Notes: generated by a model from the letters alone, not told the origin. DNA of 64,000 bases from Pseudomonas urmiensis (GCF_014268815.2 NZ_JABWRE020000001.1:4159001-4223000); one strand, 5' to 3'; positions 1 to 11,270 are shown, counted from the stretch's first letter. Numbers and translations are program-made.

Positions 1-875
1 GGATGGTCAACATTCGGGTTGACGTTGGCATAAAAGCCATACTCAGTCGGCGCCAGGCTTTCCCAGGTAGTCTTGGGTTGCTCGGCGACCAGGCTGATCC
101 GCACGATCGACTTGATGCTTTTGAAGCCATACTTCCAGGGCACCACCAGGCGCAACGGTGCGCCATTCTGATTGGGCAACTCCCGGCCATACATACCCAC
201 TGCAAGGATCGCCAGCGGATTCATCGCTTCATCCAGGCGCAAGCCCTCTACATACGGCCAGTCGATCAAGGCGAATGAGGAGCGCTGACCCGGCATGACC
301 TTGGGATCGTGCAGCGTCTCAAATCGCAGGTAACGCGCTTTCGAGGTCGGCTGCACCTGTTTGAGCACATCCGCCAGGGTAAAACCCAGCCAAGGAATGA
401 CCATCGACCAGGCCTCGACACAGCGCAGTCGATAGATGCGCTCCTCCAGCTGATACGGCCTGACGAAGTCCTCCAGCGCATAGCGCCCGGGCTTGGCCAC
501 CTCACCATCGACCACCAGGCTCCACGGCTCGGTTTTCAGGCTACCGGCATTGGCCGCCGGATCGCCCTTGTCGGTGCCGAACTCGTAGAAGTTGTTGTAG
601 TGCGTTGCATCCTTGAACGGAGTGATCGCCTCATCCTTGACCGTTACCGCTTGCCAACGAGCGGCGCCCAGCTTGTCGCTGAACCATTGCGGCGGCGCAC
701 CAGGCGCGACATCGGCATAGCGCGACGACTCACCCGCGCTAGCCAGGCCTGGCAGCGCACCCACGGCAATACCCGCCAGAGAGGCACCCAGTACGTCTCG
801 ACGCGATAGATAAAGGCTTTCGGGGGTGATCTCCGATGCTTGGCAATCGGATGAACGAGGGATCTTGATGAGCAT
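1..875 (-). CDS. msrP: Protein-methionine-sulfoxide reductase catalytic subunit MsrP (partial)
   Basis: Periplasmic molybdopterin enzyme that repairs oxidised methionines in envelope proteins, working with the membrane heme partner MsrQ. About 291 codons are visible; the C-terminus runs off the left edge. A twin-arginine export signal (SRRDV, residues 24-28) precedes a hydrophobic stretch ending near ASAGES, as expected for a Tat-exported cofactor enzyme. The Moco-binding cysteine is probably in [11 protein letters not shown] (around residue 150). The start ATG at 875 gives the full Tat leader. msrQ would normally follow, beyond the window. Family assignment is firm from YedY-like blocks such as [12 protein letters not shown]. 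Confidence 0.93.
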   Translation of the reverse strand, partial: MLIKIPRSSDCQASEITPESLYLSRRDVLGASLAGIAVGALPGLASAGESSRYADVAPGAPPQWFSDKLGAARWQAVTVKDEAITPFKDATHYNNFYEFGTDKGDPAANAGSLKTEPWSLVVDGEVAKPGRYALEDFVRPYQLEERIYRLRCVEAWSMVIPWLGFTLADVLKQVQPTSKARYLRFETLHDPKVMPGQRSSFALIDWPYVEGLRLDEAMNPLAILAVGMYGRELPNQNGAPLRLVVPWKYGFKSIKSIVRISLVAEQPKTTWESLAPTEYGFYANVNPNVDH

Positions 876-952
876 AACGGCTCCACAGTACGGGCAACTG
901 ATGTACCCGTAAGACTGTAGAGCCGGCAGGTTATTCCAGCATTAAATCAACT

Positions 953-1804
953 TCAGGCCTTTCGACGGCGCACCCGCAGCAAGTACTGCACCGGGCCCGA
1001 GATCGCATAGCCGAGGAAGATCAGCAGGAGGATGCGCGGTGGATCGCTGAACACCACGGCAAACACCAGCACCACGGCCAGGATCGCCACGAAAGGCACG
1101 CGCCCCTTGAGGTCGAGCTCCTTGAAGCTGTTGTACTTGACGTTGCTGACCATCAGCATGCCGGCAGCGGCGACCAGCAGCGCGACTAGGAACGACAGCT
1201 TGGAGCCCTGGATGCCGAAATCGCTGAACGCCCAGACAGTACCGGCCACCACACCTGCCGCAGCCGGGCTGGCCAGACCGATGAAGTAACGCTTGTCGGC
1301 GGTGCCGACCTGGGTGTTGAAACGGGCCAGACGCAACGCCGCGCCCGCAACATAGATGAAGGCCACCATCCAACCGACCTTGCCCATGTCGCCCAGCGCC
1401 CAGCCGAATGCCAACAGTGCCGGAGCGACGCCGAAGGCGACCATGTCGGACAACGAGTCGTACTCGGCGCCAAAGGCGCTCTGGGTGTTGGTCATGCGCG
1501 CTACACGACCATCGAGGCCGTCGAGCACCATGGCCACGAAAATGGCGATGGCAGCAAAGGCGAAATACTTGCTCGCCTCGCGTGGATCACCTGCGCTCAT
1601 GGCGCTCTGCGCGCTGATCGAGCTGATGATCGAGTAAAAGCCGGCGAACAGGTTGGCAGTGGTGAACAGGTTGGGCAGCAGGTAGATGCCGCGATGCCGC
1701 ACCTTGCGCCCTTCGGCGTCATGCCCCTCTTCAACATGCTCATCGACAGGTAGCAGGCTTTCGGCGTCGGAGGGCTTGTTCGGCTCTTCGGGACGTTCGC
1801 TCAT
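953..1804 (-). CDS. pssA: CDP-diacylglycerol--serine O-phosphatidyltransferase
   Basis: Inner-membrane enzyme that makes phosphatidylserine, the precursor of phosphatidylethanolamine, from CDP-diacylglycerol and L-serine. The CDP-alcohol phosphotransferase signature is present: DGLDGRVAR followed by G and the two aspartates in EYDSLSD. Several hydrophobic segments follow (for example MVAFGVAPALLAFGWAL and the C-terminal VPFVAILAVVLVFAVVF). I chose the ATG at 1804 (MSERPEEPNK), preceded by an AAGG Shine-Dalgarno. An upstream in-frame start at 1876 would add 24 residues without a ribosome site. The acidic hydrophilic N-terminus is typical of Pseudomonas PssA. It lies downstream of ilvC but is separated by a terminator. 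Confidence 0.93.
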   Translation of the reverse strand: MSERPEEPNKPSDAESLLPVDEHVEEGHDAEGRKVRHRGIYLLPNLFTTANLFAGFYSIISSISAQSAMSAGDPREASKYFAFAAIAIFVAMVLDGLDGRVARMTNTQSAFGAEYDSLSDMVAFGVAPALLAFGWALGDMGKVGWMVAFIYVAGAALRLARFNTQVGTADKRYFIGLASPAAAGVVAGTVWAFSDFGIQGSKLSFLVALLVAAAGMLMVSNVKYNSFKELDLKGRVPFVAILAVVLVFAVVFSDPPRILLLIFLGYAISGPVQYLLRVRRRKA

Positions 1805-1910
1805 GAAAATTACCTTGCAACTGAGTGGAAAATGTTTCGACACGGGCTTGCGAAACAGGTTCTGACGGCAAGCCACTGGTCGCTTTATACCAGATGCGAG
1901 CCGCCTAAAC

Positions 1911-1938
1911 GAAAAAACGCGGCCGAAGCCGCGTTTTT
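1911..1938 (-). terminator. Intrinsic terminator after ilvC
   Basis: AACGCGGC and GCCGCGTT form a GC-rich stem with a CGAA-type loop, followed by six T on the minus strand. It sits 18 nt past the ilvC stop and separates the ilv operon from pssA. Confidence 0.88.
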
Positions 1939-1955
1939 CATCTCATCGCAAAGAC

Positions 1956-2984
<1,029 letters not shown>

Positions 2985-2993
2985 TTATATCTC

Positions 2994-3008
2994 GGCCCTA
3001 GTGGAGCC
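2994..3008 (-). promoter_or_regulatory. Small hairpin with 10-mer TCCACTAGGG ahead of ilvC
   Basis: On the minus strand GGC-T-CC and GG-GCC can pair around an ACTA loop, ending 21 nt upstream of the ilvC ATG. The core TCCACTAGGG (2996-3005) is identical to one in the ilvB leader (5275-5284), where it is also inside a hairpin. The role is unknown; position next to the ribosome site suggests a translational or processing element. Confidence 0.4.
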
Positions 3009-3025
3009 ATCGCTAATTTTTGAAG

Positions 3026-3517
3026 TTAGATGCTGAGCACTTTGTCGCCACGGGCAATGCCGGTGACTCCACTGCGCACGGTTTCGAGAATCGATGCGGT
3101 GCCGATCGCCTGGATGAAGCTGTCCAGTTTGTCGCTGGTGCCGCTCAGTTGCACGGTATACACGCTGGCGGTTACGTCGACGATCTGCCCACGGAAAATG
3201 TCGGTGGTGCGTTTGATCTCGGCGCGCTGGGCGCCGGTGGCCTTGACCTTGACCAGCATCAGTTCGCGTTCGATGTGAGCGCTTTCCGACAGGTCGACCA
3301 GCTTCACCACTTCCACCAGCTTGTTCAGGTTCTTGGTGATCTGTTCGATCACTTCGTCATGGCCAACGGTGGTCAGGGTCAGGCGCGAGAGGGTTGGGTC
3401 CTCGGTCGGCGCCACGGTCAGGCTTTCAATGTTGTAGTTGCGCTGGGAGAACAGGCCGACCACGCGAGACAAGGCACCGGGTTCGTTTTCCAGCAGCAGG
3501 GAAATGATGTGCCGCAT
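3026..3517 (-). CDS. ilvN: Acetolactate synthase small (regulatory) subunit
   Basis: Regulatory subunit that stimulates the IlvB catalytic subunit and confers feedback inhibition by valine. It is 163 residues, the usual length of the long IlvH/IlvN type. An N-terminal ACT domain (ISLLLENEPGALSRVVGLFS, residues 4-23) with the conserved NEPGALSR valine-site loop is followed by a C-terminal ACT-like domain. It starts one base after the ilvB stop, so the two are translationally coupled and made in balance. In Pseudomonas this gene is also called ilvH. Confidence 0.96.
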   Translation of the reverse strand: MRHIISLLLENEPGALSRVVGLFSQRNYNIESLTVAPTEDPTLSRLTLTTVGHDEVIEQITKNLNKLVEVVKLVDLSESAHIERELMLVKVKATGAQRAEIKRTTDIFRGQIVDVTASVYTVQLSGTSDKLDSFIQAIGTASILETVRSGVTGIARGDKVLSI

Positions 3518-3518
3518 A

Positions 3519-5243
<1,725 letters not shown>

Positions 5244-5270
5244 GTTGTTCACCTCTAAAACGCCAGAATA

Positions 5271-5287
5271 CCGTCCCTAGTGGACGG
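5271..5287 (-). promoter_or_regulatory. Hairpin with 10-mer TCCACTAGGG in the ilvB leader
   Basis: CCGTCC-ACTAG-GGACGG forms a perfect 6-bp stem about 28 nt upstream of the ilvB GTG. It lacks a T-run, so it is not a normal terminator. The core 10-mer recurs in the ilvC leader. A 13-codon reading frame (MLCLAVNLLRPVH, minus 5317 to about 5276) ends inside it; four Leu and two Val make it a possible but weak leader peptide without an obvious ribosome site. Confidence 0.4.
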
Positions 5288-5484
5288 GTCTTAATAGGTT
5301 TACTGCCAAGCAGAGCATGAGCGAACGTCAGCACTGACTGAGCAAGTATTGGGAGCACCCCAGAGTGTTGCGGGGTTTTCCCACCCAGCGCGAGGTAACG
5401 CGTTGCGGGGTGTAACAAGTCGGCGCGGGTGTGCGCCTCATGATCTGCTTAGCGGGTCTGCTTCTGGCAGTCCCTCTAAAGCGG

Positions 5485-5520
5485 AAACTGGATTCTTGTG
5501 ATTCGCCGCGATTAAGTCAA
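5485..5520 (-). promoter_or_regulatory. Predicted sigma-70 promoter of ilvBNC
   Basis: On the minus strand TTGACT (5515-5520), a 17-bp spacer and AAGAAT (5492-5497) form a good housekeeping promoter. Transcription would start near 5485 and leave a leader of about 240 nt before ilvB. The leader holds imperfect GC-rich repeats (CACCCCGCAACG and AACCCCGCAACA) that could pair in alternative ways. This accounts for the gene-free stretch between 5244 and 5604. Confidence 0.6.
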
Positions 5521-5604
5521 GAAAAATTATTGCCAATTTTTCCTCAGGATGAATTCGTTCCACCACGAATAGATCTGACAGCAGCAGAAAAACAAACAAA
5601 ACAC

Positions 5605-5632
5605 AAAAAAAGAGCCGCAATCTGCGGCTCTT
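5605..5632 (-). terminator. Intrinsic terminator of the mrcB-lpoP-yqcC unit
   Basis: AGAGCCGC-AGATT-GCGGCTCT on the minus strand followed by seven T. It lies 20 nt past the YqcC-like gene and insulates it from the ilv promoter. Confidence 0.85.
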
Positions 5633-5651
5633 GAAAGAAAAAGAGAAGAAA

Positions 5652-5984
5652 TCAGGCGGATGGGCTGATCAATTGATCGAATTCCGCCAGCAGTCGACGC
5701 AGCGCGCGACTCTGCTCTGGGCGATCGACGAAAACCGTTTCAGCCATCACCAGGATGCCCGAGGCATTTGGCAAGGGATGCCCGTGTTCGAGAATGAGCT
5801 TCATTCGTGGCAGGAAAATCCACTGCAGCCACTGCTCGAAGCCCATCGAATCGACGGCGAACGGCACCACGCTGGCCAGCGCCTCGGCACTGGGTGACTG
5901 CTCGCTCCACCAGCCTTGTGCGCGCAGTTCGTGTTCGATCAGCAACAAGTGATCAGCGATATCGAGAATGCGTTGCTCGACCAT
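5652..5984 (-). CDS. YqcC family protein (DUF446)
   Basis: Small cytosolic protein of 110 residues, all-alpha in style, with the family block GFEQWLQWIFLPRMKLILE (about residues 48-66). The molecular function is not established; in E. coli yqcC sits beside truC. The start ATG at 5984 overlaps the stop of the lipoprotein gene (TGATG), so it is translationally coupled to lpoP. A GTG one codon earlier is also possible. The operon order mrcB-lpoP-yqcC suggests co-expression with envelope synthesis, but that says nothing about mechanism. Confidence 0.85.
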   Translation of the reverse strand: MVEQRILDIADHLLLIEHELRAQGWWSEQSPSAEALASVVPFAVDSMGFEQWLQWIFLPRMKLILEHGHPLPNASGILVMAETVFVDRPEQSRALRRLLAEFDQLISPSA

Positions 5985-6745
5985 CACAGATTGACCCGTG
6001 CCTTCTGTCGCGCCAGCGCTGCACCTGCGCTGTCACCCTGTTTCTCACGGGCTTGGGCGATGGTGTTCCACAGTTCGGCTTGCAGGTCTGGACGGCCATT
6101 GGCGTAGGTCAGGGCACGACGCGCCAGCTGTTCGGCCTGGGCCGCATCGCCTTGCGACAAACGCACCTGAGCCAGGCGGAACAGCACTTGCGGCTCACGC
6201 GGGGCGATGCGCTGGGCACGCTCCAGGCTCGACGAGGCGCCATTGAAGTCGCCACTGCCCTGTTGCTGCTGGGCGGTGGTCAGCAGCGCCAGCACCGGGC
6301 CATCGAGTTGTTCGTCGGCCGATAGGCTGCCGGCGGCCGTATTGCTACGCGGAATCCCAGTCGGCGCGCTGCTCGCAGCTGGCGTACTGCTCATCGAGGC
6401 GATGTCGAACGGCTCGTCAGCGATCGGGTTGGGGTTGGTGGTGATCGGACCGGTACTGATCGGCGCAGTGCTGATGGGTGCTGCACCATTGCCCGCTGGG
6501 AAGGTCTGGATGGACGACGCGCCCGCCCCTTGCGGGATCATCACGGTAACCCCGGAATCTTCCGTCAGTGCCTGAGCCTGCGAGGTGCCGTTGCCGGCCT
6601 GGGTCGCAGCACGGTTGGCGGTAACGCGCTCGCTGTTAGATACCCGGGTGCTCGAGTCGACCACCGGAATGTTGCCGCGTGGAACGCTGGCGCAGCCATG
6701 GAGCATGGCCAATGCCGTCAAGGCAGGAAACCACCACTTGTTCAC
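5984..6745 (-). CDS. lpoP: TPR outer-membrane lipoprotein, LpoP-type activator of PBP1b
   Basis: A 253-residue lipoprotein: the signal peptide MNKWWFPALTALAMLHGC ends in lipobox LHGC, with Cys18 the lipidation site. A long low-complexity linker rich in Ser, Thr, Pro and Asn (residues 30-145) would let it cross the periplasm. The C-terminal 100 residues contain TPR-like helices (ALLTTAQQQQGSGDFNGASS, then LFRLAQVRLSQGDAAQAEQL). Established knowledge: in P. aeruginosa the TPR lipoprotein LpoP, encoded next to mrcB, activates PBP1b, analogous to LpoB of enterobacteria. Position directly downstream of mrcB supports the same role here. Confidence 0.82.
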   Translation of the reverse strand: MNKWWFPALTALAMLHGCASVPRGNIPVVDSSTRVSNSERVTANRAATQAGNGTSQAQALTEDSGVTVMIPQGAGASSIQTFPAGNGAAPISTAPISTGPITTNPNPIADEPFDIASMSSTPAASSAPTGIPRSNTAAGSLSADEQLDGPVLALLTTAQQQQGSGDFNGASSSLERAQRIAPREPQVLFRLAQVRLSQGDAAQAEQLARRALTYANGRPDLQAELWNTIAQAREKQGDSAGAALARQKARVNL

Positions 6746-6767
6746 TTCACACCCTCTTTAAATGCGG

Positions 6768-6803
6768 CTGCTGGCCTGGGGGTTGATCCGCCCAGGCCAG
6801 CAG
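6768..6803 (-). promoter_or_regulatory. 13-bp perfect inverted repeat between mrcB and lpoP
   Basis: CTGCTGGCCTGGG and CCCAGGCCAGCAG flank a 10-nt loop, filling most of the 61-nt gap between the mrcB stop and the lpoP start. No T-run follows, so a normal terminator is unlikely. It may protect the upstream mRNA end, attenuate lpoP, or be an isolated repeat. Confidence 0.55.
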
Positions 6804-6806
6804 TGC

Positions 6807-9128
6807 TCAATTCATCCAACCCTTGACCCAGTCCATGACCGACTCAGCCGGATTCTGCTCACCGCCACAGGCAACCCCTGCGGCCGGTTCGCTGCCGCGA
6901 ATATACGGCATCTGCACCGCTCCCGGACAGCTGCTGTCGGAGCCTTGGCCGCTGTACGGATCGATCCAGGCCTGGACCACGTTATCCGGTTGCGGCATGT
7001 CCAGCGGCAACGGATCGGCCTTGCGCATGAAGCTGGTCCACACCTGCAGGGCGCCGGTGGCACCGGTAAATGGCGTCTTGCCGTTGTCGTCGCGGCCCAG
7101 CCAGACCACCGCCAGCAGATCCTGGCTGAAGCCGGAGAACCAGCTGTCGCGCGAATCGTTACTGGTGCCGGTCTTGCCCGCCAGGGTCAGGTTGTTCGGC
7201 AATACACTGTAAACCGAACGCCCGGTACCCTCACGCATGACCCGCTGCATGGCGTTCTGCACCAGATAAATGGCACCTGGATCGAAAGTCTGCTGGATCT
7301 GGAACGGATACCGCTTGAGCGGCTCGCCCTCGGCGGTCAGTACGCTGCGGATACCACGCATCGGCGTGTTGAAGCCGCCGTTGGCGATGGTCTGGTACAT
7401 GGTCGCGACTTGCATCGGCGACATGCCACCGGCGCCCAGAAGCATCGACGGGAACGCCGGCCAGTCAACGTTGACGCCCAGGCGGCCGATGGTCTTGATC
7501 ACGTTCGGCACGCCCACTTCCAGGCCGAGCTTGGCGGTGGACAGGTTGTAGGAATTGGCCAGCCCCTGATACAGGTAGATGGTGCCGTGCGGGCGGCGGT
7601 CGTAGTTCTGCGGACGCCAGACCTGGCCGTCGGCGCCTTTGACCGAGAACGGCTCATCCTGCACCCAGCTGGTCAGGGTGTACTTGCTCGGTTTTTCCAG
7701 CGCGGTCAGGTACACCGCCGGCTTGACCAGCGAGCCGATCGGGCGCACGGCATCGATCGCGCGGTTGAAGCCGGCAAAGCCCGACTGACGACTGCCGATC
7801 AACGCCTGGACTTCGCCAGTCTCAGGATTGGTCACCACCATCGCCGACTCGACCGCATCCGAACCCTTGCGCCCGGCCAGACGCTTGAAGGTCTCGCTCA
7901 TGGCGGTTTCGGCCTTCATCTGCAGGATCGGATCGAAACTGGTGAAGATGCGCAGGCCTTCTTCGGTAAGGTCTTCGTCGCGGTAGTCCTGGCGCAGCTG
8001 ACGCTTGACCAGGTCGAGGAAGGCCGGGAACGAGCTGTCGGCCAGGCTGCCGCGCTTGGTGACGCCCAGCGGCATCTTCTTCGCCGCCTCGACCACTTCC
8101 TTGCTCGCCACACCCTGCTCGGCGAGAAGATCGAGCACCAGGTTACGGCGGATCAGGGCCCGCTCAGGGTAGCGCCGCGGGTTGTAATACGACGGCCCCT
8201 TGACCATACCGACCAGCAGCGCAATCTGATGCAGCTTGAGCTCTTGCAGCGGCTGGCTGAAGAAGAACTGGCTGGCCAAGCCGAAGCCGTGCACGGCGCG
8301 CTGGCCATCCTGGCCGACGAACACTTCGTTGAGGTAGGCCTCAAGGATTTCGCGCTTGTCGTAATGCAGCTCCAGCAGCACCGCCATCATGGCTTCGGTC
8401 AGCTTACGGCTCAGGCTGCGCTCGTTGGTCAGGTAGAAGTTCTTCACCAACTGCTGAGTCAGGGTACTACCCCCCTGGCGCATGGCGCCGGACGAGGTAT
8501 TGACCCACACCGCCCGGGCGATGCCCTTGGGCGAGACGCCGAAGTGACTGTAGAAATCACGGTCTTCGGTGGCGATCAGGGTTTCCAGCAGGTACGGCGG
8601 TACCTGGTCGATCTTGATCAGGATGCGGTCTTCAAGGTTCTTCGGGTAGATACCGCCGATCATCAGCGGCTCCAGGCGCACCACATCGAGCTTGCCGCCG
8701 TTGGCGCCGGTCATGCCCGCGACGTAGTCGCCGGAGAAGCGCACGCGCACGAACTGCGCGGGCTCCATGCCTTCATAAAACTGGAAGCCGCGAGTGTTGA
8801 GGTCGACGCTATTGCCATTGACCGAGGCCGCGCCCGGGCCATTGGCCGCACTTTCGCGGCGATAGCCGAGGGCATCGAGCTCGGTGAGGAAGTCGTTCTT
8901 GCTCAACTTCTGGCCGACGAACAGCTCCAGCGGCCGGGCATACACCTTGGCCGGGATGGTCCAGCGCTTGCCGGAGAACTTCTCCTGGACGATGGCATCG
9001 AGGTAGATGGCAAAACCGGCCACCAGCACCAGGCCTACCAGGCTGAGTTTGAGGGCCCAGCCCAGCCAGGCACGGGAGCGGCCGGTCGAGCGTTTCTGCG
9101 CAGTACGGGAATTTCGGGATCGAGTCAT
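6807..9128 (-). CDS. mrcB: Penicillin-binding protein 1B, bifunctional peptidoglycan synthase
   Basis: Class A PBP that polymerises lipid II and cross-links peptides in the periplasm. A basic cytoplasmic tail (RNSRTAQKRSTGRSR) precedes one membrane anchor (LKLSLVGLVLVAGFAIYLDA, about residues 28-47). A UB2H-like region follows. The glycosyltransferase domain has EDRDFYSHFGV (about 188-198) with the catalytic Glu and GGSTLTQQLVKNF. The transpeptidase domain has SLVK (nucleophile Ser, about 470), the SYN motif in ANSYNLS (about 525) and KTGT in LAGKTGTSND (about 654). At 773 residues it is full length. lpoP downstream encodes its probable activator. Confidence 0.96.
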   Translation of the reverse strand: MTRSRNSRTAQKRSTGRSRAWLGWALKLSLVGLVLVAGFAIYLDAIVQEKFSGKRWTIPAKVYARPLELFVGQKLSKNDFLTELDALGYRRESAANGPGAASVNGNSVDLNTRGFQFYEGMEPAQFVRVRFSGDYVAGMTGANGGKLDVVRLEPLMIGGIYPKNLEDRILIKIDQVPPYLLETLIATEDRDFYSHFGVSPKGIARAVWVNTSSGAMRQGGSTLTQQLVKNFYLTNERSLSRKLTEAMMAVLLELHYDKREILEAYLNEVFVGQDGQRAVHGFGLASQFFFSQPLQELKLHQIALLVGMVKGPSYYNPRRYPERALIRRNLVLDLLAEQGVASKEVVEAAKKMPLGVTKRGSLADSSFPAFLDLVKRQLRQDYRDEDLTEEGLRIFTSFDPILQMKAETAMSETFKRLAGRKGSDAVESAMVVTNPETGEVQALIGSRQSGFAGFNRAIDAVRPIGSLVKPAVYLTALEKPSKYTLTSWVQDEPFSVKGADGQVWRPQNYDRRPHGTIYLYQGLANSYNLSTAKLGLEVGVPNVIKTIGRLGVNVDWPAFPSMLLGAGGMSPMQVATMYQTIANGGFNTPMRGIRSVLTAEGEPLKRYPFQIQQTFDPGAIYLVQNAMQRVMREGTGRSVYSVLPNNLTLAGKTGTSNDSRDSWFSGFSQDLLAVVWLGRDDNGKTPFTGATGALQVWTSFMRKADPLPLDMPQPDNVVQAWIDPYSGQGSDSSCPGAVQMPYIRGSEPAAGVACGGEQNPAESVMDWVKGWMN

Positions 9129-9236
9129 GGCGGCGGATTATACGCACTTTAGTCAAGGCAGGCCCGGCGGTATGCAGGGACGGCACCATTGACCATAATG
9201 GCGCATTCGAATTCCCTTACCCCGGAAGGATTGCCC

Positions 9237-10799
9237 GTGAGCCAAGCCCTCATCAGTGCCCTGCAGAACCCCGCCCTCTACCCTCATCCCGTGGACGGGT
9301 TCCAGCTCATCGAGACGCATATCTCGTGGGTGCTGCTCACGGGTGAGTACGCCTACAAGATCAAGAAGCCAATGAACTTCGGCTTCCTGGACTTCACTGG
9401 CCTGGACCAGCGCGAGCATTTCTGTAACGAAGAGTTGCGCCTGAACCAGCGCCTGACCGAAGGCCTGTATCTGGACGTGCTGCCGATCACCGGCAGCGTC
9501 GAAGCGCCGCAAATCGGTGGCGAAGGTGCACCGATCGAATTCGCCCTGCGCATGCGCCAGTTCCCCCAGAGCCAGTTGCTCAGCACCTTGCAGGCCAACG
9601 GCGAACTGAACGCCAGCCACATCGACCAGATGGCCCGACAGATCGCCGAGTTCCACCTGCAGACCCCCAAGGTCCTGGCCGATCAGCCATTCGGCTCGCC
9701 TGAAAGCGTGATGGCCCCGGTTGAGCAGAACTTCGAGCAAATCCGTCCGTTCCTCAGCGACAAGGCCGACTTGCAACAGCTGGACGCACTGCAGGCTTGG
9801 GCACGCAGCAGCTTCGATCGCCTGCACGAGCTGTTCGCAGCGCGCAAGGCCAACGGCTTCATCCGCGAGTGCCATGGTGATATCCACCTGGGTAACGCTA
9901 CGCTGATCAATGGCAAGGTGGTGGTGTTCGATTGCATCGAGTTCAACGAGCCGTTCCGCAAGACCGATGTCTGGGCTGACACCGGTTTCCTCGCCATGGA
10001 CCTGGAAGACCGCGGCCTGAAATGCCTTGCCCGGCGTTTCATCAGCCAATATCTGGAGCTGACCGGCGACTACCAGGGCCTGGAGTTGCTCAACTTCTAC
10101 AAGGCTTATCGCGCACTGGTACGCGCCAAGGTCGCCCTGTTCAGCATGCCGGCCAATGCCGATGGCGTGCAGCGTGCCACCACCCTGCGCACTTACCGCA
10201 ACTATGCCAACCTGGCCGAGAGCTATAGCGCGATCCCCTCGCGCCTGCTGGCCATCACCCATGGTGTATCGGCGGTTGGCAAAAGCCATGTATCGATGCG
10301 CCTGGTCGAAGCGCTGGGCGCGATCCGCGTGCGCTCTGACGTCGAACGCAAGCGCCTGTTCGGTGAACAAGCCCAGGCCAATGCGGGCCAGCTCCAAGCC
10401 GGGATCTACGACCAGAGCGCCAGCGCCGCCACCTACCAGCGCCTGCACCAACTGGCCGAAGTGATTCTGCGCGCAGGCTTCCCGGTAGTGCTGGATGCCA
10501 CCTACCTCAAGCAGGAACAACGCCAGGCCGCCGCCGAGGTGGCCAGCCAGACCGGCGTGCCGTTGCTGATCCTCGACTGCCACGCGCCGCAGGCAGTGAT
10601 CGAAAGCTGGTTGGCCCAGCGCCAGGCAGACAACGACGATCCATCCGACGCCACCCTGGAAGTGGTCAAGGCGCAACAGGCCAGCCGCGACCCGCTCAAT
10701 GAGCAGGAACTGCGCGACAGCAAGCGCGTAGACACCCAGGAAAGCGCCAGCATGGACCAGTTGATCGAACAGATCCGCCAGCGCCTGCCAGGCCTTTAA
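9237..10799 (+). CDS. Two-domain protein: aminoglycoside-phosphotransferase-like kinase plus P-loop ATPase
   Basis: The N-terminal half (residues 1-310) is a COG2187-type kinase fold with the catalytic loop CHGDIHLGN (about 212-220) and the metal-binding DCIEFN a little later. The C-terminal half (about 335-520) is a zeta-toxin/adenylylsulfate-kinase-like P-loop domain with Walker A GVSAVGKS. I take the GTG at 9237 because GGAAGGA lies 6 nt upstream, giving 520 residues; a TTG at 9189 lacks this. Substrates are unknown and the kinase-fold similarity does not imply antibiotic resistance. It is divergent from mrcB. The fused architecture is widespread in pseudomonads and other bacteria. Confidence 0.85.
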   Translation: MSQALISALQNPALYPHPVDGFQLIETHISWVLLTGEYAYKIKKPMNFGFLDFTGLDQREHFCNEELRLNQRLTEGLYLDVLPITGSVEAPQIGGEGAPIEFALRMRQFPQSQLLSTLQANGELNASHIDQMARQIAEFHLQTPKVLADQPFGSPESVMAPVEQNFEQIRPFLSDKADLQQLDALQAWARSSFDRLHELFAARKANGFIRECHGDIHLGNATLINGKVVVFDCIEFNEPFRKTDVWADTGFLAMDLEDRGLKCLARRFISQYLELTGDYQGLELLNFYKAYRALVRAKVALFSMPANADGVQRATTLRTYRNYANLAESYSAIPSRLLAITHGVSAVGKSHVSMRLVEALGAIRVRSDVERKRLFGEQAQANAGQLQAGIYDQSASAATYQRLHQLAEVILRAGFPVVLDATYLKQEQRQAAAEVASQTGVPLLILDCHAPQAVIESWLAQRQADNDDPSDATLEVVKAQQASRDPLNEQELRDSKRVDTQESASMDQLIEQIRQRLPGL

Positions 10800-10898
10800 G
10801 CGCCCAGACGTGAAGCAGTCGACACTTCACGCTTGAACATCGGCGCCTGCTCAGTGATGGCATTACAATATCATCACACCCCACGAGGAGGCGCCACC

Positions 10899-11252
10899 AT
10901 GAACCAGCCCCGGCAACTGGACAACACCCTGTACGCCCTCGTGCGCGATGAGCAGATCGCTGCCTTCAATCGCGAGAAACCTACCGACACAGTGATCGAT
11001 TTTCGTGGCGGGGATTTCCGCGGTTTGGATCTGCGCGAACTGGATGTGCGTGGGATCGACTTTACCGATGCCTACTTCCGCGCCTCCGACCTGCGCGGCT
11101 TGGACCTGCGCGAAAATGGCCTGGAAGGCGCCAGCATTGCCCATGCGCAGATTTCCGGAACTTACTTCCCTGCCCAGCTGAGTGCCGATGAGATCTTGAT
11201 GTCGGCCAAGTTTGGTACGCGCATGCGTTACCGGCCAATTTCTGGGAAGTGA
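10899..11252 (+). CDS. Pentapeptide repeat-containing protein
   Basis: A 117-residue protein whose middle (about residues 34-88) is a run of A(D/N)LXX-like pentapeptides: DFRGGDFRGLDLRELDVRG, then DFTDAYFRASDLRGLDLRE. Such repeats fold into a right-handed quadrilateral beta-helix. The start ATG at 10899 has a strong GAGGAGG site; longer in-frame extensions are ignored. Some family members mimic DNA and bind gyrase, but this one is short and has no feature pointing to that. Function unknown. A REP pair follows. Confidence 0.85.
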   Translation: MNQPRQLDNTLYALVRDEQIAAFNREKPTDTVIDFRGGDFRGLDLRELDVRGIDFTDAYFRASDLRGLDLRENGLEGASIAHAQISGTYFPAQLSADEILMSAKFGTRMRYRPISGK

Positions 11253-11270
11253 TGCTGATGGTGCGGGCCT

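Noticed and set aside
5438..5620. 60-codon Leu/Val/Phe-rich minus-strand frame upstream of ilvB, tempting as an attenuation leader peptide
   Set aside because: Its hydrophobic start is the T-run of the upstream terminator, and the promoter lies within it, so most of it would not be on the ilv transcript.
6762..9152. 796-codon open frame opposite mrcB, with similar long frames opposite pgi (29388-31184), pnp (38660-41608), infB (43182-45536) and ftsH (51388-53316)
   Set aside because: All lie antisense to firmly identified genes and read as His/Arg/Gln/Val-rich low-information protein typical of GC-rich shadows.
9237..10799. Antibiotic resistance (aminoglycoside phosphotransferase) call
   Set aside because: The kinase fold is shared with many non-resistance enzymes, and the fused P-loop domain and core-genome setting argue against resistance.
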